Shown: positions 1-11,609, counted from the stretch's first letter. The stretch: 64,000 bases of DNA from Orientallactaga sibirica (GCA_036365145.1 JAEOAD010000004.1:54372001-54436000), one strand, 5' to 3'. Notes: a model not told the origin generated them from the sequence alone. Program-made: numbers and translations.

Positions 1-104
1 CTTAAATCTATGGTGTCACAAGATCGTGGGAACTGGTGATGCCAGTCACGGTTCCCTGAGCCAAGGGAGCTTCTGGGGCAGCTCTGGATCCCTAAATCTT
101 TTTT

Positions 105-150
105 TTTTTTTTAAGTTTTTATTTATTTATTTAATTAATTTATTTATTTA

Positions 151-185
<35 letters not shown>

Positions 186-315
186 ATGGGCACCCCAGGG
201 CCTCCAGCCACTGCAACCAACTCTAGACGCTTACATGGTTAACATGGGTCCTGGGGAATCAAACCTGGGTCCTTTGGCTTTGCAGGAAAACACCTTAACT
301 GCTAAGTCATCCCTC
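105..315 (-). repeat. B2-like tRNA-derived SINE, minus strand
   Basis: The plus strand shows the T-rich tail complement first, then a GA-rich stretch, the body (CCAGGGCCTCCAGCCACTGC) and the complement of the tRNA-like head. Flanking copies of GGATCCCTAAATCTT (86-100) and TGGATCCCTAATCTT (316-330) form a target-site duplication, so this is a complete insertion. Confidence 0.9.
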
Positions 316-416
316 TGGATCCCTAATCTTTAAGGATTTGCATGATATTCTAAGATAAAAGGAACAGAGTTCCACTGTGCCTCAATATGCCAAATTCCCA
401 GTGTTATTTAATGAAT

Positions 417-417
<1 letters not shown>

Positions 418-464
<47 letters not shown>

Positions 465-597
465 GTTTTTCGAGGTAAGGTCTCACTCTGGCTCAGGCTG
501 ACCTGGAATTCACTCTGTAGTCTCAGGGTGGCCTTGAACTCACAGTGATCCTCTTACTTCTGCCTGGGATTAAAGGTGTGCACCACCATGCCCAGTT
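418..597 (-). repeat. B1 SINE, minus strand
   Basis: A T run of over 40 nt is followed by the complement of a 7SL-derived B1 body (GCTCAGGCTGACCTGGAATT, then GGGATTAAAGGTGTGCACCA). TAATGAATTC occurs at both edges (410-419 and 598-607) as target-site duplication. The long pure T run suggests a young copy. Confidence 0.92.
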
Positions 598-1541
598 TAA
601 TGAATTCAATTTTAATTAATGTGATACTCTGAAGGTAATCTGGCTCACTGGGCAGTTTCTGAGCAATCTTGGTGGTGTGGATGGAGGGTCTGGCACTTTT
701 CTGACTGGCAGCTTCTGAACAGAAGTATTACTCTGCTTATAGAATGATATATTAAAACACACAGCGCTTCCATGGAATTTTCATGTCTCAAGTTCTTAAA
801 GCTTTACAGGAATCCTTTGAGGTATATGCCAAGAGTGTTTAGGCTCCTGTTATGAGTGAGGGCACTCAGGCAGAGAGACTTTAAATTTGGAAATTCAGTC
901 CACTGGATCTCCATTTTCTTCCTATTCATTGCATTCAGTTTAAGTGTACCTGCATGTTTGCTAACATATGACTTCAAAAACAACCATCTTAATGTGCAAC
1001 CAGTAACGGAATAAATGTGAGAAGCCTTCCACCTATCCTTAAATACATGTATCCATCACCCTTAAATACATGTATCATTTGAAGAAAGCTATAAAAGAAA
1101 AAAAATGTCCCTGAGTATCAGTTTTACTTTGTTTCCTCTTTTTTTTTTTTTTTTTAAATATGGAAACTTTTAATTTCCAAATTCCATTATGAGGACAATT
1201 CCTAAGATCGCTTTAAATTTATAATCAGCTCAGGAGAATAACTTCCTAAAGAAATGAAAAATAATAGACCTGTCCTTTTCACATACAGCCTAAATGTCCT
1301 GGAGTCAACCCATGTCTGGTGAATCTTGCCTCATCCACACCAGGGTGGCACTGTTGCCCTATTGTACTAGTCCCTGGTGTCTGCAAGGAGAGGTGTGTCC
1401 AGTCAGCCTTTTAAGGACCAAAAGCTGTTTAGCATTTGTTCCTCTGCCACTTCCAATTCAAGAAATTCAATTGCTTTAATTTTGTCAACATTTTATACAA
1501 TTAAGAAAACATTGTAAATATAAAAATGTCACAGACATCCC
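598..1541. other. Unique AT-rich DNA, no gene seen
   Basis: I see no recognisable repeat or exon here apart from a T run at 1139-1155. The 61-codon plus-strand frame at 1294-1479 has no family resemblance and no splice or start context that I would trust. Confidence 0.6.
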
Positions 1542-1708
1542 TGTGTTCTCATCATTCCCTTTCTCCTTTCCGTATTTCCCTCTTTCTCTTTTCTCATTAC
1601 TCCCCTTTCTTTCATTTTCCCCTTGTCTTCTTATATCTCTTCTTCCTCTTCTTCCCTCCTCTCCCCTTCCAATTCTCTTCCTTTCCTTTTCCCTTCACTT
1701 TCAGTATT
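1542..1708 (+). repeat. Long polypyrimidine tract
   Basis: About 160 nt is almost entirely C and T on the plus strand, with TTCC, TCTT and CCCTT motifs. It opens chance frames in several phases (1526-1789, 1543-1782, and the purine-rich minus complement). It is simple-sequence DNA with triplex-forming potential and is not coding. Confidence 0.8.
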
Positions 1709-2106
1709 TCAGACTTACAGAAACACCTTCCTGTCCACATGCAAGGGTTTCTATTGAATGTAATTACAACCAGAATTGCTGAGATATAGATATACATAGC
1801 TTCAACTTTACCAAATATTCCCAAATTAATCTAATGATGTCTTAAACATGGCGCATTCACTACTAGTCCACACTGCTTTGCAGTCTTAGCAATGGTTGTA
1901 TTGGACTTCGGTTTTTCAAATCACAGGGTCATAGTTATATACCATTAGTGAATTTCAATGCTCACTAAATATATATATATATATATGGTCTATGGATGTG
2001 TGTATTCATGTGCATATGCATGCAAGGCGCAGGTTATAAAACTTCTAAAAATTAATATGGAATATAGTCCTTGATTTCTTTTTGGTACATTGCTTCTAAT
2101 GGTAAT
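1709..2106. other. Unique AT-rich DNA with a short TA repeat
   Basis: No gene is seen. A short TA dinucleotide run lies near 1969-1986. Confidence 0.5.
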
Positions 2107-2365
2107 TTGTTTTTGCTTTTTAAATATTTATTATTATTTATTATTATGATTATTAAGATGTTTCATATGGCTATATCATGTGCTGGTACCCTCTTTTCCT
2201 TCATCCCTGCCCCTATTCCAGTGCAATAGTGGCACACAGCCTCAGTGGGTAACCAATAATTTTCTGATTGACTAAGAGATCCACTCAGTGTAAAGGAACC
2301 CATATCTGGAATTGGGAACTGGATGAGAATCTTATGCTTTTGCTTTTTAATAGTAGTCATTTTAT
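2107..2365 (-). repeat. L1 3'-UTR-like fragment (tentative)
   Basis: A T/A-rich start (TTTATTATTATTTATTATTA) is followed by GTGCTGGTACCCTCTTTTCC and CCTCAGTGGG. The same order of short motifs (TTATTATTA, TTGGTACCATCATTTCCCTCC, CCTCAGTGGG) occurs at 60280-60370. The two stretches therefore look like copies of one dispersed repeat, probably an L1 3' UTR reading on the minus strand. Confidence 0.5.
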
Positions 2366-2664
2366 TTTGCAATATCTTGCAAACATGTATTTTATAGACA
2401 ATATTTATAAATAAATTTTTATTTATACATTAAGAATTAAAAGATGTTAATCTGTTGCTCATTTTATAGTTGTACTAGTGTTTGCACCTTTTAAAGCTAG
2501 ATTTATAATTTAGAAACATAGTCTTTATGTATTGATACTGTTTTGTATTAGTTTTCATATGTACAATGTGGTTCACAATTTTGGTTTTGTGCAGATAATG
2601 GATTACTGCAGTTTAATTCATTTTAAAAAATAGCCTCCCTATGACTTATATTGGAACTTGCTTC
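2366..2664. other. Unique AT-rich DNA
   Basis: Nothing recognisable here. Confidence 0.5.
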
Positions 2665-2680
2665 AAAAATCAAATAATAT

Positions 2681-2913
2681 GGGGCTGGAGAGATGGCTTA
2701 GAGGTTAAGTGCTTGTCTGTGAAGCCTAGGGTCCCCCATTCAAGGCTTGATTTCCCCAGGACCCACATAAGCCTGATGCACATGGTGGTGTATACATTTG
2801 GAGTTCATTTGCAGTGGCTAGAGGCCCTGGCATGCCCATTCTCTCTCTCTCTCTGTCTCTCTCTCTTTCACCCTTTCTTTGTATCTAATAAGTAAATAAA
2901 TAAAAATTTGTGA
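2681..2913 (+). repeat. B2-like SINE, plus strand
   Basis: It has the head GGGGCTGGAGAGATGGCTTA, the body (CACATAAGCCTGATGCACAT, GGCTAGAGGCCCTGGCATGC), a CT tract and the tail AAGTAAATAAATAAAAA. AAAATCAAATAATAT is duplicated at 2666-2680 and again from 2914, marking a complete insertion. Confidence 0.93.
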
Positions 2914-2997
2914 AAAAATCAAATAATATGTAGATTTCCCTCTGAACTCTATACTGGTCCATATGATTATCATTTTGATAAAAACAAAAGCATTTTT

Positions 2998-3265
2998 TTA
3001 TTTTTTAAATTTATTTTTATTTTTGGAGAGAGACACAGAGAGACAGACAGAGAGAGAGGGAGAGGGAGACAGATAGAGAATTGGTGCGCCAGCAGTCTCT
3101 CAGCTGCTGTGAATGAAATCTAGATGTGTGTGCTCCCTTGTGGGCAAGTGCAGCATTGCGCCCTTGTGTCACTTTGCATCTGGCTAAACATGGGACCTGG
3201 AGATTGGAATGGGTTCTTAGGCTTAGCAGGCAGACACCTTAACCACTAAGCCATCTCTCCAGCCC
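2998..3265 (-). repeat. B2-like SINE, CAGCAG-subtype, minus strand
   Basis: The body differs from the commoner type: GCGCCAGCAGTCTCTCAGCT replaces the GGGCCTCCAGCCACTGC block, and a second block reads TGGGCAAGTGCAGCATTGCG. It ends CCATCTCTCCAGCCC. AAAAACAAAAGCATTTTT flanks both ends (2981-2998 and 3266-3283). Confidence 0.92.
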
Positions 3266-3283
3266 AAAAACAAAAGCATTTTT

Positions 3284-3967
3284 TATTAGTTCAGCATTAT
3301 AAGGTCTGAAATTAGATATTAGGATTTCTCCAACTCAATTCTTTTTGGTTTGCTCCATGTTAATTCCTTTGTATTTCTATATGCATCAGTGAAATCATTT
3401 GTTCATTTTCTGTGATATAAACAGTAGGATTATCAAATTACTAGAAGAAATTTTAGAAGCAAGTCTTCATACATTTGGATTAAACAAATGTTTTTAAGCT
3501 GTACTTGGCAAATAATATTACTATAGTGTTTTCTGAGAATATTGCATGTGTACTATAATAGCCAGGACATAGTTTAATAAGTTGTTTTTGAAAAACTGGT
3601 TTTGGAAATAGATAAAGAGAATATATATATATATCTACATATATATGTAGATAAGTATAATCAAAACCTGAATCTGAATTGAAATTATCTATATGCACAC
3701 ATATTTTCATGTTTAAAACTATTGATTTGTATATTGAAGAGCAAGCCCTAAAAATAAGTACTAATTATTGGTAACAGTGATAGGTATCCTCTCAAGTTTT
3801 ATATTAAGCTCCTGAAATACTATTTCACACTATAATTCACTAGTTTTCCTTGACATTTAACTAATTTCATTCAGGTCTACTATAGGAAATGGATGCAAAT
3901 CCACAATGTCACATCAGCAATTGGGAAACTATTAAGGTCACAAAGAACTTATCAAAAATTATTAAAG
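3284..3967. other. Unique AT-rich DNA
   Basis: No gene or repeat recognised, except a short TATA/ACATATA palindromic stretch around 3622-3655. Confidence 0.5.
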
Positions 3968-4160
3968 GGCCAGGAAGCTAGCTGAGAGGTTAAAAGCATT
4001 TGCAACAAACACTGCTGTCCCAGGTTTGATTCCCCAGTGCCCACATAAAGCCTGATGCACAAAGTGACACATACATCTGGAATTTGCTTGCAGTGTCAAG
4101 AAGTCTTGACCAACCATGTCCTCACTATCCTTGAAAAAACATTTTTTTAATAAAAAATAA
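3968..4160 (+). repeat. Diverged B2-like SINE, plus strand
   Basis: An older copy with a degraded head (GGGCCAGGAAGCTAGCTGAG) and a recognisable body (GATTCCCCAGTGCCCACATA, AAGCCTGATGCACAAAGTG). The CT tract is lost. Confidence 0.8.
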
Positions 4161-5385
4161 ATTTCTAAAGCCAATTGAAGAGGCTTCCACTGACAAGATT
4201 CCTCTGATTTGATAATTGCATAAGCTGAATGCCTGGTATATGCAGTATTTTTGCTCTGTTTTCTCAAAGTGAATATGCTAGAAATTTTTCATAATTCAAT
4301 TATTTTGTAGTGGTACTAGGTAATTAAGCCTCAAATGATGCAGAATAATGTTCATAGAAAAAAATTGTTTAAAAATATATTGAAATTCTGAAATGTTTAT
4401 GAAACATTGTGGACTTCTGTTTGTCTTTATATATTTTTACAAATAAATTATTTCTTTAAAATATTCATTATAAAATTACAGGCAAAAAGACAATATATTA
4501 TTTATCTCTAAATTGCAAAACAGTTTGGAAAAGGTGAGGTCTTTATATCAATGCAGTTTGACCTACACCATATTTCATACTTTTGCTATAAAAAGCTACA
4601 ATTGAGGTGAAAGTAGGGGAATAAATATTACCAATAGCAGATTTGCTTTAACATCAAGTTCAAATTTTTAAGTAAATCTTATCATGCAGTAAAAACACTT
4701 GAAGAATCTTCTAATCCAAAAACAATTGACTTGAGGGAACTATCGTATGGCTAAAATTAAGCCTATGAGCTTTCTTGCTCAAATTAAAGAAATGTTCACC
4801 AGCAAGAAGTTGGCTAATGTGACCTTAGCTTTTCAGAAGAAATTCCAAAAATAAAACACACTTTCAGTGAGTCATGAAAGAAAAGGTAAAATTAAGAGTT
4901 TTTTTTTAAATGGCAATTTAAAAAGTATCCTTTCCTTTAATGAAACTGACCATAATACAATAGCTGAAATTATTTTTCCTGCTATGACTCATGTGCATAC
5001 AGTATGTTTAATTATGCTAACAGGTCTACCAAATTAAATATGTTTTACACTAGAGAAACATTACACAGGTTCAAGCTATCATGCTTCTTATTACCTACAG
5101 CTTCAAAATCGATAGCTTTTTCTATCTCATCTTGTACATCATTTCTGGAGCGACATTTATTAAAATTTCTTATTCTAATTTAGCAAATACAAAGTTTTTG
5201 AGGAAAGTGATAAGAAAGTGGAATTGACACTGTCAGTCTGTGGTTATAATTACAGCCCTCATAGCTTTAGCCTCAGAACTAACGTGCTCTGTGCTCTCTA
5301 CTTTGTCAATTCACTTGTATAACTTATACATAAGAATGGGGTTCAGTGTGATATTTTGTCAAGCTTGTGGAGCAGGTTGTTGTGG
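4161..5385. other. 1.2-kb unique AT-rich block
   Basis: There is no interspersed repeat and no credible coding frame. Two AP-1-type sites (TGAGTCA near 4869 and TGACTCA near 4985) lie about 115 nt apart. Such sites are short and could be chance. Confidence 0.5.
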
Positions 5386-5718
5386 TAGTTATCTTCATGC
5401 AGCTAGGACAAAATACCCTCCCCCCCCAAAAGAAGATGATATGTGAAAAGGGTTTATTTTGGCTTCCAGTTTCAAGGGGAAGTTTTGTCACAGCAAAAGA
5501 ATGAGGGTAGATCATCACATTTGGCCATAACAGCTGGCAGAAAGCAGTGAGAGAGTAAACTGAGCTCTGCAAGGGGAAATCTGAGTTATAACACCCCTAA
5601 CCCTGCCCCCAGCAACACATCTCCATCAACACTTCACCTCCCAAATTGTCACCAACTGGGGTTCAAAACATTCAAAGCACATAAGGTTATATGGGGCGTT
5701 CCACATTCAAATGATCAT
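5386..5718 (-). repeat. MaLR-type LTR, minus strand, diverged
   Basis: Read on the minus strand, the segment has the block order of rodent MaLR LTRs: ACATTCAAAG region, CCCAGTTGGTGACAATTTGG, GGGGCAGGGTTA, then a polyadenylation-like region near AAATAAACCC. The edges are approximate and the exact subfamily is uncertain. Confidence 0.65.
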
Positions 5719-6814
5719 ATGTGCACTTATCAAATCAGAATAATTAGCATTTCCCTTCCTAATCCTTTCTTTGTTTTCAACCTTGAGCTCATTCCTACTT
5801 CTCTGTAAGAATTACTATGTATGTGATTTAGAAAAATAGACAGAATATATGAATTTAAAAAACACACACTATGAACACAGAAACACATGAACACACACAT
5901 ACATTCATGCATATTCAATAAAACAAGTTAGCCCATTGAAAATGAGCAAATGATCTGAATATACACTTCTAAACTTCTGTTATAAAATTCTTTATCATAC
6001 CAGGGTCACAAGATATACTCTAAAATTACCTTATTGCCCTTTCCTTCTTCCTTCCTTCCCTCCTTCCTTCCTTTTTTCCTTCCTTCCTTCCTTTCTCACT
6101 GTTTGTTTCTTCCCCCTCTCCATCCCTTCCTTCATTAATTCACCCTATTAGACAAGTGGCCTACCTCTGACCTATATTATCTTAATTAAATTCTATGTCT
6201 CTTTGTTGAGGTACTATATTTACAACAATGTAATTGTATAATAAATTCAGGTGTATCCCTTATGTGTTGTGATTTTTGTTTGTTTATTTTTTTATTGACC
6301 CAAGGGTGTTGATTGAAAATGGCAAAAAAATAGATAGTAAGTAGGTTGAAATCATGTTTAGTTTTTAGTATGTAACCCACATATTCCTATTGAAAAACAA
6401 AGCTGCAAGAATTAGGGTTTTCACTCCATCTGTTAAAAACTGCTATTTGCATTGTCAGGGAGTTCTTTTAGAATATCAAAATATGTTTCATTTGAAAACA
6501 TAACAAAACCTCATGCCTAAATGATGAGAGTTATTTTATGAGTACTTGAAAAAGATGGGACATGAGTCCCCTGCAGGACAAGTCTTCTCATAAGTTTCCT
6601 TTATCTCTTAGCAGTTTGAATTGTCAGTTGTGTATAAGGCACATTAGGACTTACACAGTCTAAATCGTTAAGGACAAGCAAAGCCATCTGCAGCTCACAT
6701 ATTCAACATGTGTGTAGTTGAAAGCTGCCTACCCAAGTCTGCCATGTTTTATGCAGATTTAATATATTTCCCTTAAAAGGGAAAGTATAAATTTTGGTTT
6801 AGATAAAGTAGGAA
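5719..6814. other. Unique DNA with a CCTT microsatellite
   Basis: No gene is seen. An imperfect CCTT repeat lies at about 6041-6094. A CA-rich stretch near 5861-5905 opens a chance minus-strand frame. Confidence 0.55.
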
Positions 6815-7140
6815 AAGGAATTGTTCAACAAGCATGAGGACTTGAGTTCAGATTCCCAGCTCACATCTGGTGAGAGTGACGGGCCTCCTAAAGTCCTAGT
6901 GTTCCAGAGGAAGGGGCAGAGGATACTTGAGACAAGTAGGCTAGCTACACTGACCATATTAGTGAGGTCTGGGTACAAGTAAGAGACCCTATCTAAGTAA
7001 ATAAGATGAACAATGGAGGAAGATACTGGACATCAATTTCTGGCCTCCACATACATGGGCACACATACCCACACATATATGCACCCACACATGTGTGAAC
7101 ATGAATCCACATATGCATGACACACATATACATATGTTAA
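6815..7140 (+). repeat. Old rodent SINE, B2-related, plus strand
   Basis: The order of blocks is CATGAGGACTTGAGTTCAGA, then GTAAGAGACCCTATCTAAGT, then TTTCTGGCCTCCACATACAT and a CA/TG-rich tail. I know this arrangement from old tRNA-derived rodent SINEs. Related copies lie near 8817-9210 and 44989-45312. Confidence 0.65.
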
Positions 7141-7455
7141 AAAGCAAATATTCCCTTTATAAAACATTTTGTACAATATTCTGAGATAGCAAGTTCTCAC
7201 CAATGCACTGAATAAAAGCCTAGCTAGGATGAAACAGATTATGGAAATCAGAACTTCATTCGCATCGACATAAGTAGAAAGGCCCAGAACATTAGGTGTC
7301 TTTGCTAATATTTTCATCTCCCTTATGCCTAACTGAAGACAATAACATAGGTCCTCATGTAGCCTTCTTCTGCAATAAAGTAAAATGTGATCAGACTGGA
7401 AGACAGCTGGGAAACCTTGTTTCCAAATCATTTTTGCATTTTAAATTGTATAACT

Positions 7456-7718
7456 TGGGCTGGCGAGATGGCTTAGCGGTTAAGGCGCCTGCCTCCTAAG
7501 CCTAAGAATGCTGGTTCCAATCTCCAGTGGTTCCAATCTCCAGGTCCCATGTTTGGCCAGATGCAAAAGGGGTGCAATGCCGCACTTGACCACAAGGGGG
7601 CACATGCACCTGGATTTCGTTTGCAGCAGCTGAGAGGCTGCTGGCGCGCCTATCTCTGTCTTCCTCTTCCTCTCCCTCTCTCTCTGTCTCTCTGTGTCTC
7701 TCCCCACCCCCCCAAAAA
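7456..7718 (+). repeat. B2-like SINE, CAGCAG-subtype with internal duplication, plus strand
   Basis: The head is GGGCTGGCGAGATGGCTTAG, the body contains GCAGCAGCTGAGAGGCTGCT, and a CT tract follows. The block GGTTCCAATCTCCAG is present twice in tandem. ATTGTATAACT flanks the element at 7445-7455 and 7719-7729. The minus-strand frames here are shadows. Confidence 0.93.
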
Positions 7719-7729
7719 TTGTATAACTC

Positions 7730-8326
7730 TCTGACTCTAAAACTGAGTTGCTTTATAACAACTATGGACATAAAGTTTACTTATGTACGTAGTTAGTATG
7801 ATATATTTAGAAAGCAAATATACAGGTGCCCCTATACAAAATCAGAAACATTTTAAACTAAAAGAATTAGAGAACAAAAAGAGATAAATATTTAATTATA
7901 AATTCTGTATATATTTATTATAAAAATAGGCTGGTATACTTTAAACAATAATCAAGGTTACATACTACAAATGAAGTAAAAGCACAACAAAATACCATAT
8001 TTATGTTATATCATAATTATCTTATACTAGGATACCAAAATATATCTCGTAGTCTAATTTTGAAAGTTCTTCTAGAGAACTTTTATTTGGGCAGTCGGAC
8101 AAAGGAGAGGTTCATTATGTTCCAATTACATCACTTTCTGATGAAAAAATGTATGAGTTCTGCTTTGTTTGTATCATGTTCCCCACAGTGGACTCTAAAT
8201 GACTTCTGACTATTTCCAAAACCAAGTCTACTCACAAATAGATAAAACATATCCATTATTGAATATAGTGTAGTTAAATTTTCACAAAACTCTGATGATA
8301 ATTATATGGAGTTTTTGCAAGCAACT
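7730..8326. other. Unique AT-rich DNA
   Basis: Nothing recognised. Confidence 0.5.
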
Positions 8327-8700
8327 TGGGGTAGTTTGAATGGATGGCCCACAATATGTTCAGGATTTTATTACAGTTTGTAGTTTAGATCTTTAGCCAC
8401 CTGGCTGGAGGAGGTTTCAATGTGGGTGGATTTTAGGGTCCAGCCTTAGAGTGTGGTGGTGGATTTGGATTTCTAAAGATAGGCAAAGTGCCTGAGCTTT
8501 ACCTAGAGTGCCTAAGTGTGCTGTATGGTGTGGCTTCTGAGTTTTGGCTTGTGGATTTTCTCTGTATGCTTGGACCTGGAAAAGGGGGCCTGGCTTCTTT
8601 TGACATTATGGAACTTCCCCTCTATATCCAATAAATCCCTTCTTCCATAACTTTGCCTGGTTTGGAAGTTAATCTCAGCAACCTGAAGCTGTATGCTACA
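8327..8700 (+). repeat. Solo MaLR-type LTR, plus strand, older copy
   Basis: It begins TGGGGTAGTTTGAATGGATG and ends ...GAAGCTGTATGCTACA, so it has TG...CA termini. It carries AATAAA about 70 nt before the end. It matches the LTRs at 14706-15087 and 34320-34711 block for block but is more diverged. No clear target-site duplication is visible. Confidence 0.85.
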
Positions 8701-8816
8701 GATCCCATTTTAGATAATGATGGCCATTGAAACCAGTGCTCTGTATGACTATAGGGTGATGCTGATGTGAAAACACACGTGAGAATTGCAGATTGGCATG
8801 TTAAAATTGCATTGTT

Positions 8817-9215
8817 GGAATTTGAGAGATGGCTCAGGAGTTCAGAGAATGTGATGCACAAACATGAGGGTCTGAGATCCCTGACGTTGATTCTCCACCA
8901 CCCACATAAACAGCTGAGCATGACTAAGAACATATGTAAGCCCATTCCTGCAGAAATGGAAGCTGAAGAATCACTGGGACTTGCTAAAAAATAGATGGTG
9001 AAAACAGCAGCTCTTGATTGAGTGAGAAACTCTGTCTCAAGAAAAAAGACAGATGAGCAAAAAGAGAAGAACACCTGACATTTCTCCACACACATGCACA
9101 AAGGTCATATGCATGGGCAAGAATTATACCCATATCACATCACACAGAACATCACACATTTTATACACACAGAGAGAGAGACACACAGACACACCAACAC
9201 ACCAAAATAACTTGT
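8817..9215 (+). repeat. Old rodent SINE, B2-related, plus strand
   Basis: The head AATTTGAGAGATGGCTCAGG is followed by GATTCTCCACCACCCACATA, GAAACTCTGTCTCAAG, and a CA-rich tail with AGAGAGAG. The 159-codon minus-strand frame at 8622-9101 runs across this SINE and the preceding LTR and is chance. Confidence 0.65.
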
Positions 9216-9329
9216 TTTTTTTCTTTAATCCCAGTAAAAATTAGCTAAATATGGCATGATATTTTAAAATCAAATATTGGTGTTCTGAATTTCTAAAGTT
9301 TTGAATGTCCATTAAAGCATTTTATTCTT

Positions 9330-9500
9330 TTTTGAAATTTTATTTATTTATTTGAGAGAGAAAGAGAGAATGGGTGTGCCAGGGCCTACAGCTACTGCAA
9401 ATGAACTCCAGATGTTTGTGCTGGCTCATGCATCTGGTTTACCTGGGTCTTGAAGAATTGAACCTGGGTCCTTTGGCTTTGTAGGCAAGTGCCTTAACTG
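9330..9500 (-). repeat. B2-like SINE, minus strand, head truncated
   Basis: Tail complement (TTTTATTTATTTATTTGAGA), body (GCCAGGGCCTACAGCTACTG) and GGCAAGTGCCTTAACTG are present. The first ~25 nt of the head are missing, replaced by GTTGTTGTTTTT. Confidence 0.85.
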
Positions 9501-9569
9501 TTGTTGTTTTTAATTTACTGATTTATTTGCAAACAGAGGGAGAGAGAGAAGAAAATCTTTTCACTTTAA

Positions 9570-9690
9570 TGTTTGTTTAATTTTTATTTGTTTGTGTGTG
9601 AGAGAGATAAAGAGGGGGAGAGAGAGAGAATAGGCACACCGGGGCCTCCAGCCACTGCAAATGAACTCCAAGTGCATGTGCCACCTTGTG
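9570..9690 (-). repeat. B2-like SINE fragment, minus strand
   Basis: Only the tail and 3' body remain (GGGGCCTCCAGCCACTGCAA, ATGTGCCACCTTGTG). It stops abruptly at the start of another repeat at 9691. Confidence 0.82.
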
Positions 9691-9797
9691 GATCTCATCA
9701 GTCCCCCAAAGCTCATCTCCATTCCAGCAAGTGAATCATTCTCTGGCCCTGGCAAACCACATTCTGCACTCTCTCCACTTCCTTTCTCCTTTGCCAT
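9691..9797 (+). repeat. Uncharacterised ~105-bp repeat, copy 1
   Basis: CTCATCAGTCCCCCAAAGCT through CTCTCCACTTCCTTTCTCCT recurs in reverse complement at 11920-12023 with only a few mismatches. I do not recognise the family. Confidence 0.7.
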
Positions 9798-10174
9798 TTA
9801 CCCATTTTGTATTATGTGACCACTGCAACCTAGGTTCTAAACACACAACATCACCACCTTTTCACTTTACATGTTGCTACACCCACTATTTTGACAAATG
9901 CTAACTGGAGAACCCTAGATCAGATTCAGGATTATTATATTCTATGAATTACAGGATTTCTTTTTACTGTGCTTTCAAACATTATATAAAGAAGCATAAT
10001 GATTTAAGTATGGAAATTCTTTTTAACATTTTTCTAGTATCATTTTACAACATAAAGAATCAAATTGGTATCCCTTGAATTGCCTTGTGTTAGAGTATAT
10101 GAACTGAAGAGATTACTATTTGAATTGTTGACAAGTTTCATTTAAAAAAAAGTTAAAAGAACTCTGGCTATAGG
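9798..10174. other. Unique DNA
   Basis: Nothing recognised. Confidence 0.5.
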
Positions 10175-10384
10175 TTTAGTACAGAATTTCCTATACATAT
10201 GTCCATGAGAGAAAGGCAGATATAGAGAAGGGGCATGCAGAGCCTATAGCCACTGCAAACTACCTCCAGAGTTCATGTGCCACCTTGTGTGCATCTGGCT
10301 TACATGGTTACTGAAGAATCGAACCTGGGTCCTTAGGCTTCAGCCAAGTGTATTAACCACTAAGACATCTATCTCTCCAGCCCT
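10175..10384 (-). repeat. B2-like SINE, minus strand, tail eroded
   Basis: The complement of the body (AGCCTATAGCCACTGCAAAC, CATGTGCCACCTTGTG, ATCGAACCTGGGTCCTTAGG) and head (CTCTCCAGCCCT) are clear. The tail is not. Confidence 0.85.
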
Positions 10385-11253
10385 AGAAAGGCAAATTTTG
10401 AGACAAAGAGATGATAAGAAATCTGCTCTCTATGCCTGAAAATATCAGCTAGGCAGGCTATGCCTCATCGTTGGCTGTTGTGAGCAAAACTGATGGCAGT
10501 ATTATCCATAACTTTCCCAGTGCTTAGAATTTTATGACAATATTTCAAGATAAGAACTGGAAGTGCATTCAAGAGTAATCTTATGTAAGCCAAGTTTGAA
10601 TAGTTACATAAAAGTCACTTATGCTAGTTCAGTGATTACTCATAAAATCAATGTATAGATTACTGAAGGCAGCTGAAAACTGGAAGGTTGTATATAGACA
10701 CATAGTATGGTAGTTGAATGTATTGCTTTAATTATTACATATTTAATTATTTTAATGAAAAATATATATTTAATTTGTTAATGATGATGAAGGCAAGCCA
10801 AACATCTAAGGAAAAACACTGTTTAATGCAATGTATTCTAATTTTTATACTTAGAAAAACATTAATTCACTTATTAACCATTTACTATTTTTTGAAAGAT
10901 TATGTCTCATATGAGCTTAAAAAGTGAGATCAGAGTCAGCAGACCCCAGCTTGGCAATCACAGTTCTGGCTGCTGCTTTCAGGTGACAGGATGGTCAGGT
11001 GCTTACAAGACTGTGCTTTTTCTATAGCAAAACATGTTAGGGGAAACCTTGTCATTGAGAACCCTATCACACAATTTTTCTGAGTGGCAAGGACACTCAG
11101 GAGGGATAGCCAGATATTACGAACTTGAAAGACAAGCAAAAGAGCAATGAGGGATGATAGAAAGATGGGACGAGTATTACTAGTCAGGAGCCATTTTAAC
11201 ACAATTCTTCATCTATGAGGGACTAAATATCCAGACTTTTACTGTTGACAATT
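10385..11253. other. Unique AT-rich DNA
   Basis: No gene or repeat recognised. The 88-codon minus-strand frame at 10936-11202 has no recognisable domain. Confidence 0.5.
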
Positions 11254-11450
11254 TCTTTAAATATTTTCTTTATTTGTGAACAAAGTGAAAGAAAGGGTGG
11301 AGAGAGTGAGAGTGGGTGTGCAGGCCTTTTATTACTCTAGATTCATGAGTCACTTTTTCCATCTGGCTTTACATGGGTACTGGGGTATTGAACCCTGGAC
11401 TGGCAGCTTTGCAAGTTAGTTCCTTTAAGTGCTGAGCTATCCCCTCAGAC
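11254..11450 (-). repeat. Old B2-like SINE, minus strand
   Basis: Diverged tail and body; CATCTGGCTTTACATGGGTA and ATTGAACCCTGGACT are still recognisable. The head ends ...GAGCTATCCCCTCAGACC. Confidence 0.75.
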
Positions 11451-11609
11451 CTTGTTGTCAAAGTTTTCATGATCCCCACATTGTTCCATATTGTAACACA
11501 GAGTTTGAGAAGTTCAGGTCTAGAAAATACAAACTAACTTACTTAAAGAGCATTTTAAGAAGAATGTTTCCATTTATCCTATAGTACTTTCTTTTAAAAT
11601 CCACTCTGT

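Noticed and set aside
2681..2755. tRNA-like heads of the SINEs as tRNA genes
   Set aside because: The heads keep A/B-box-like text but lack a full cloverleaf and acceptor end. They are parts of retroposed SINEs with target-site duplications.
4865..4992. Pair of AP-1-like sites as a regulatory element
   Set aside because: Seven-base motifs of this kind are expected by chance at this density. Mentioned only within the block description.
7033..7431. 132-codon minus-strand open frame
   Set aside because: It begins in unique DNA and ends in the CA-rich tail of an old SINE. Composition and Cys/Tyr-Val repeats reflect simple sequence.
8622..9101. 159-codon minus-strand open frame
   Set aside because: It crosses the end of a MaLR-type LTR and an old SINE on their antisense strand. 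It has no domain and no conserved counterpart at related copies.
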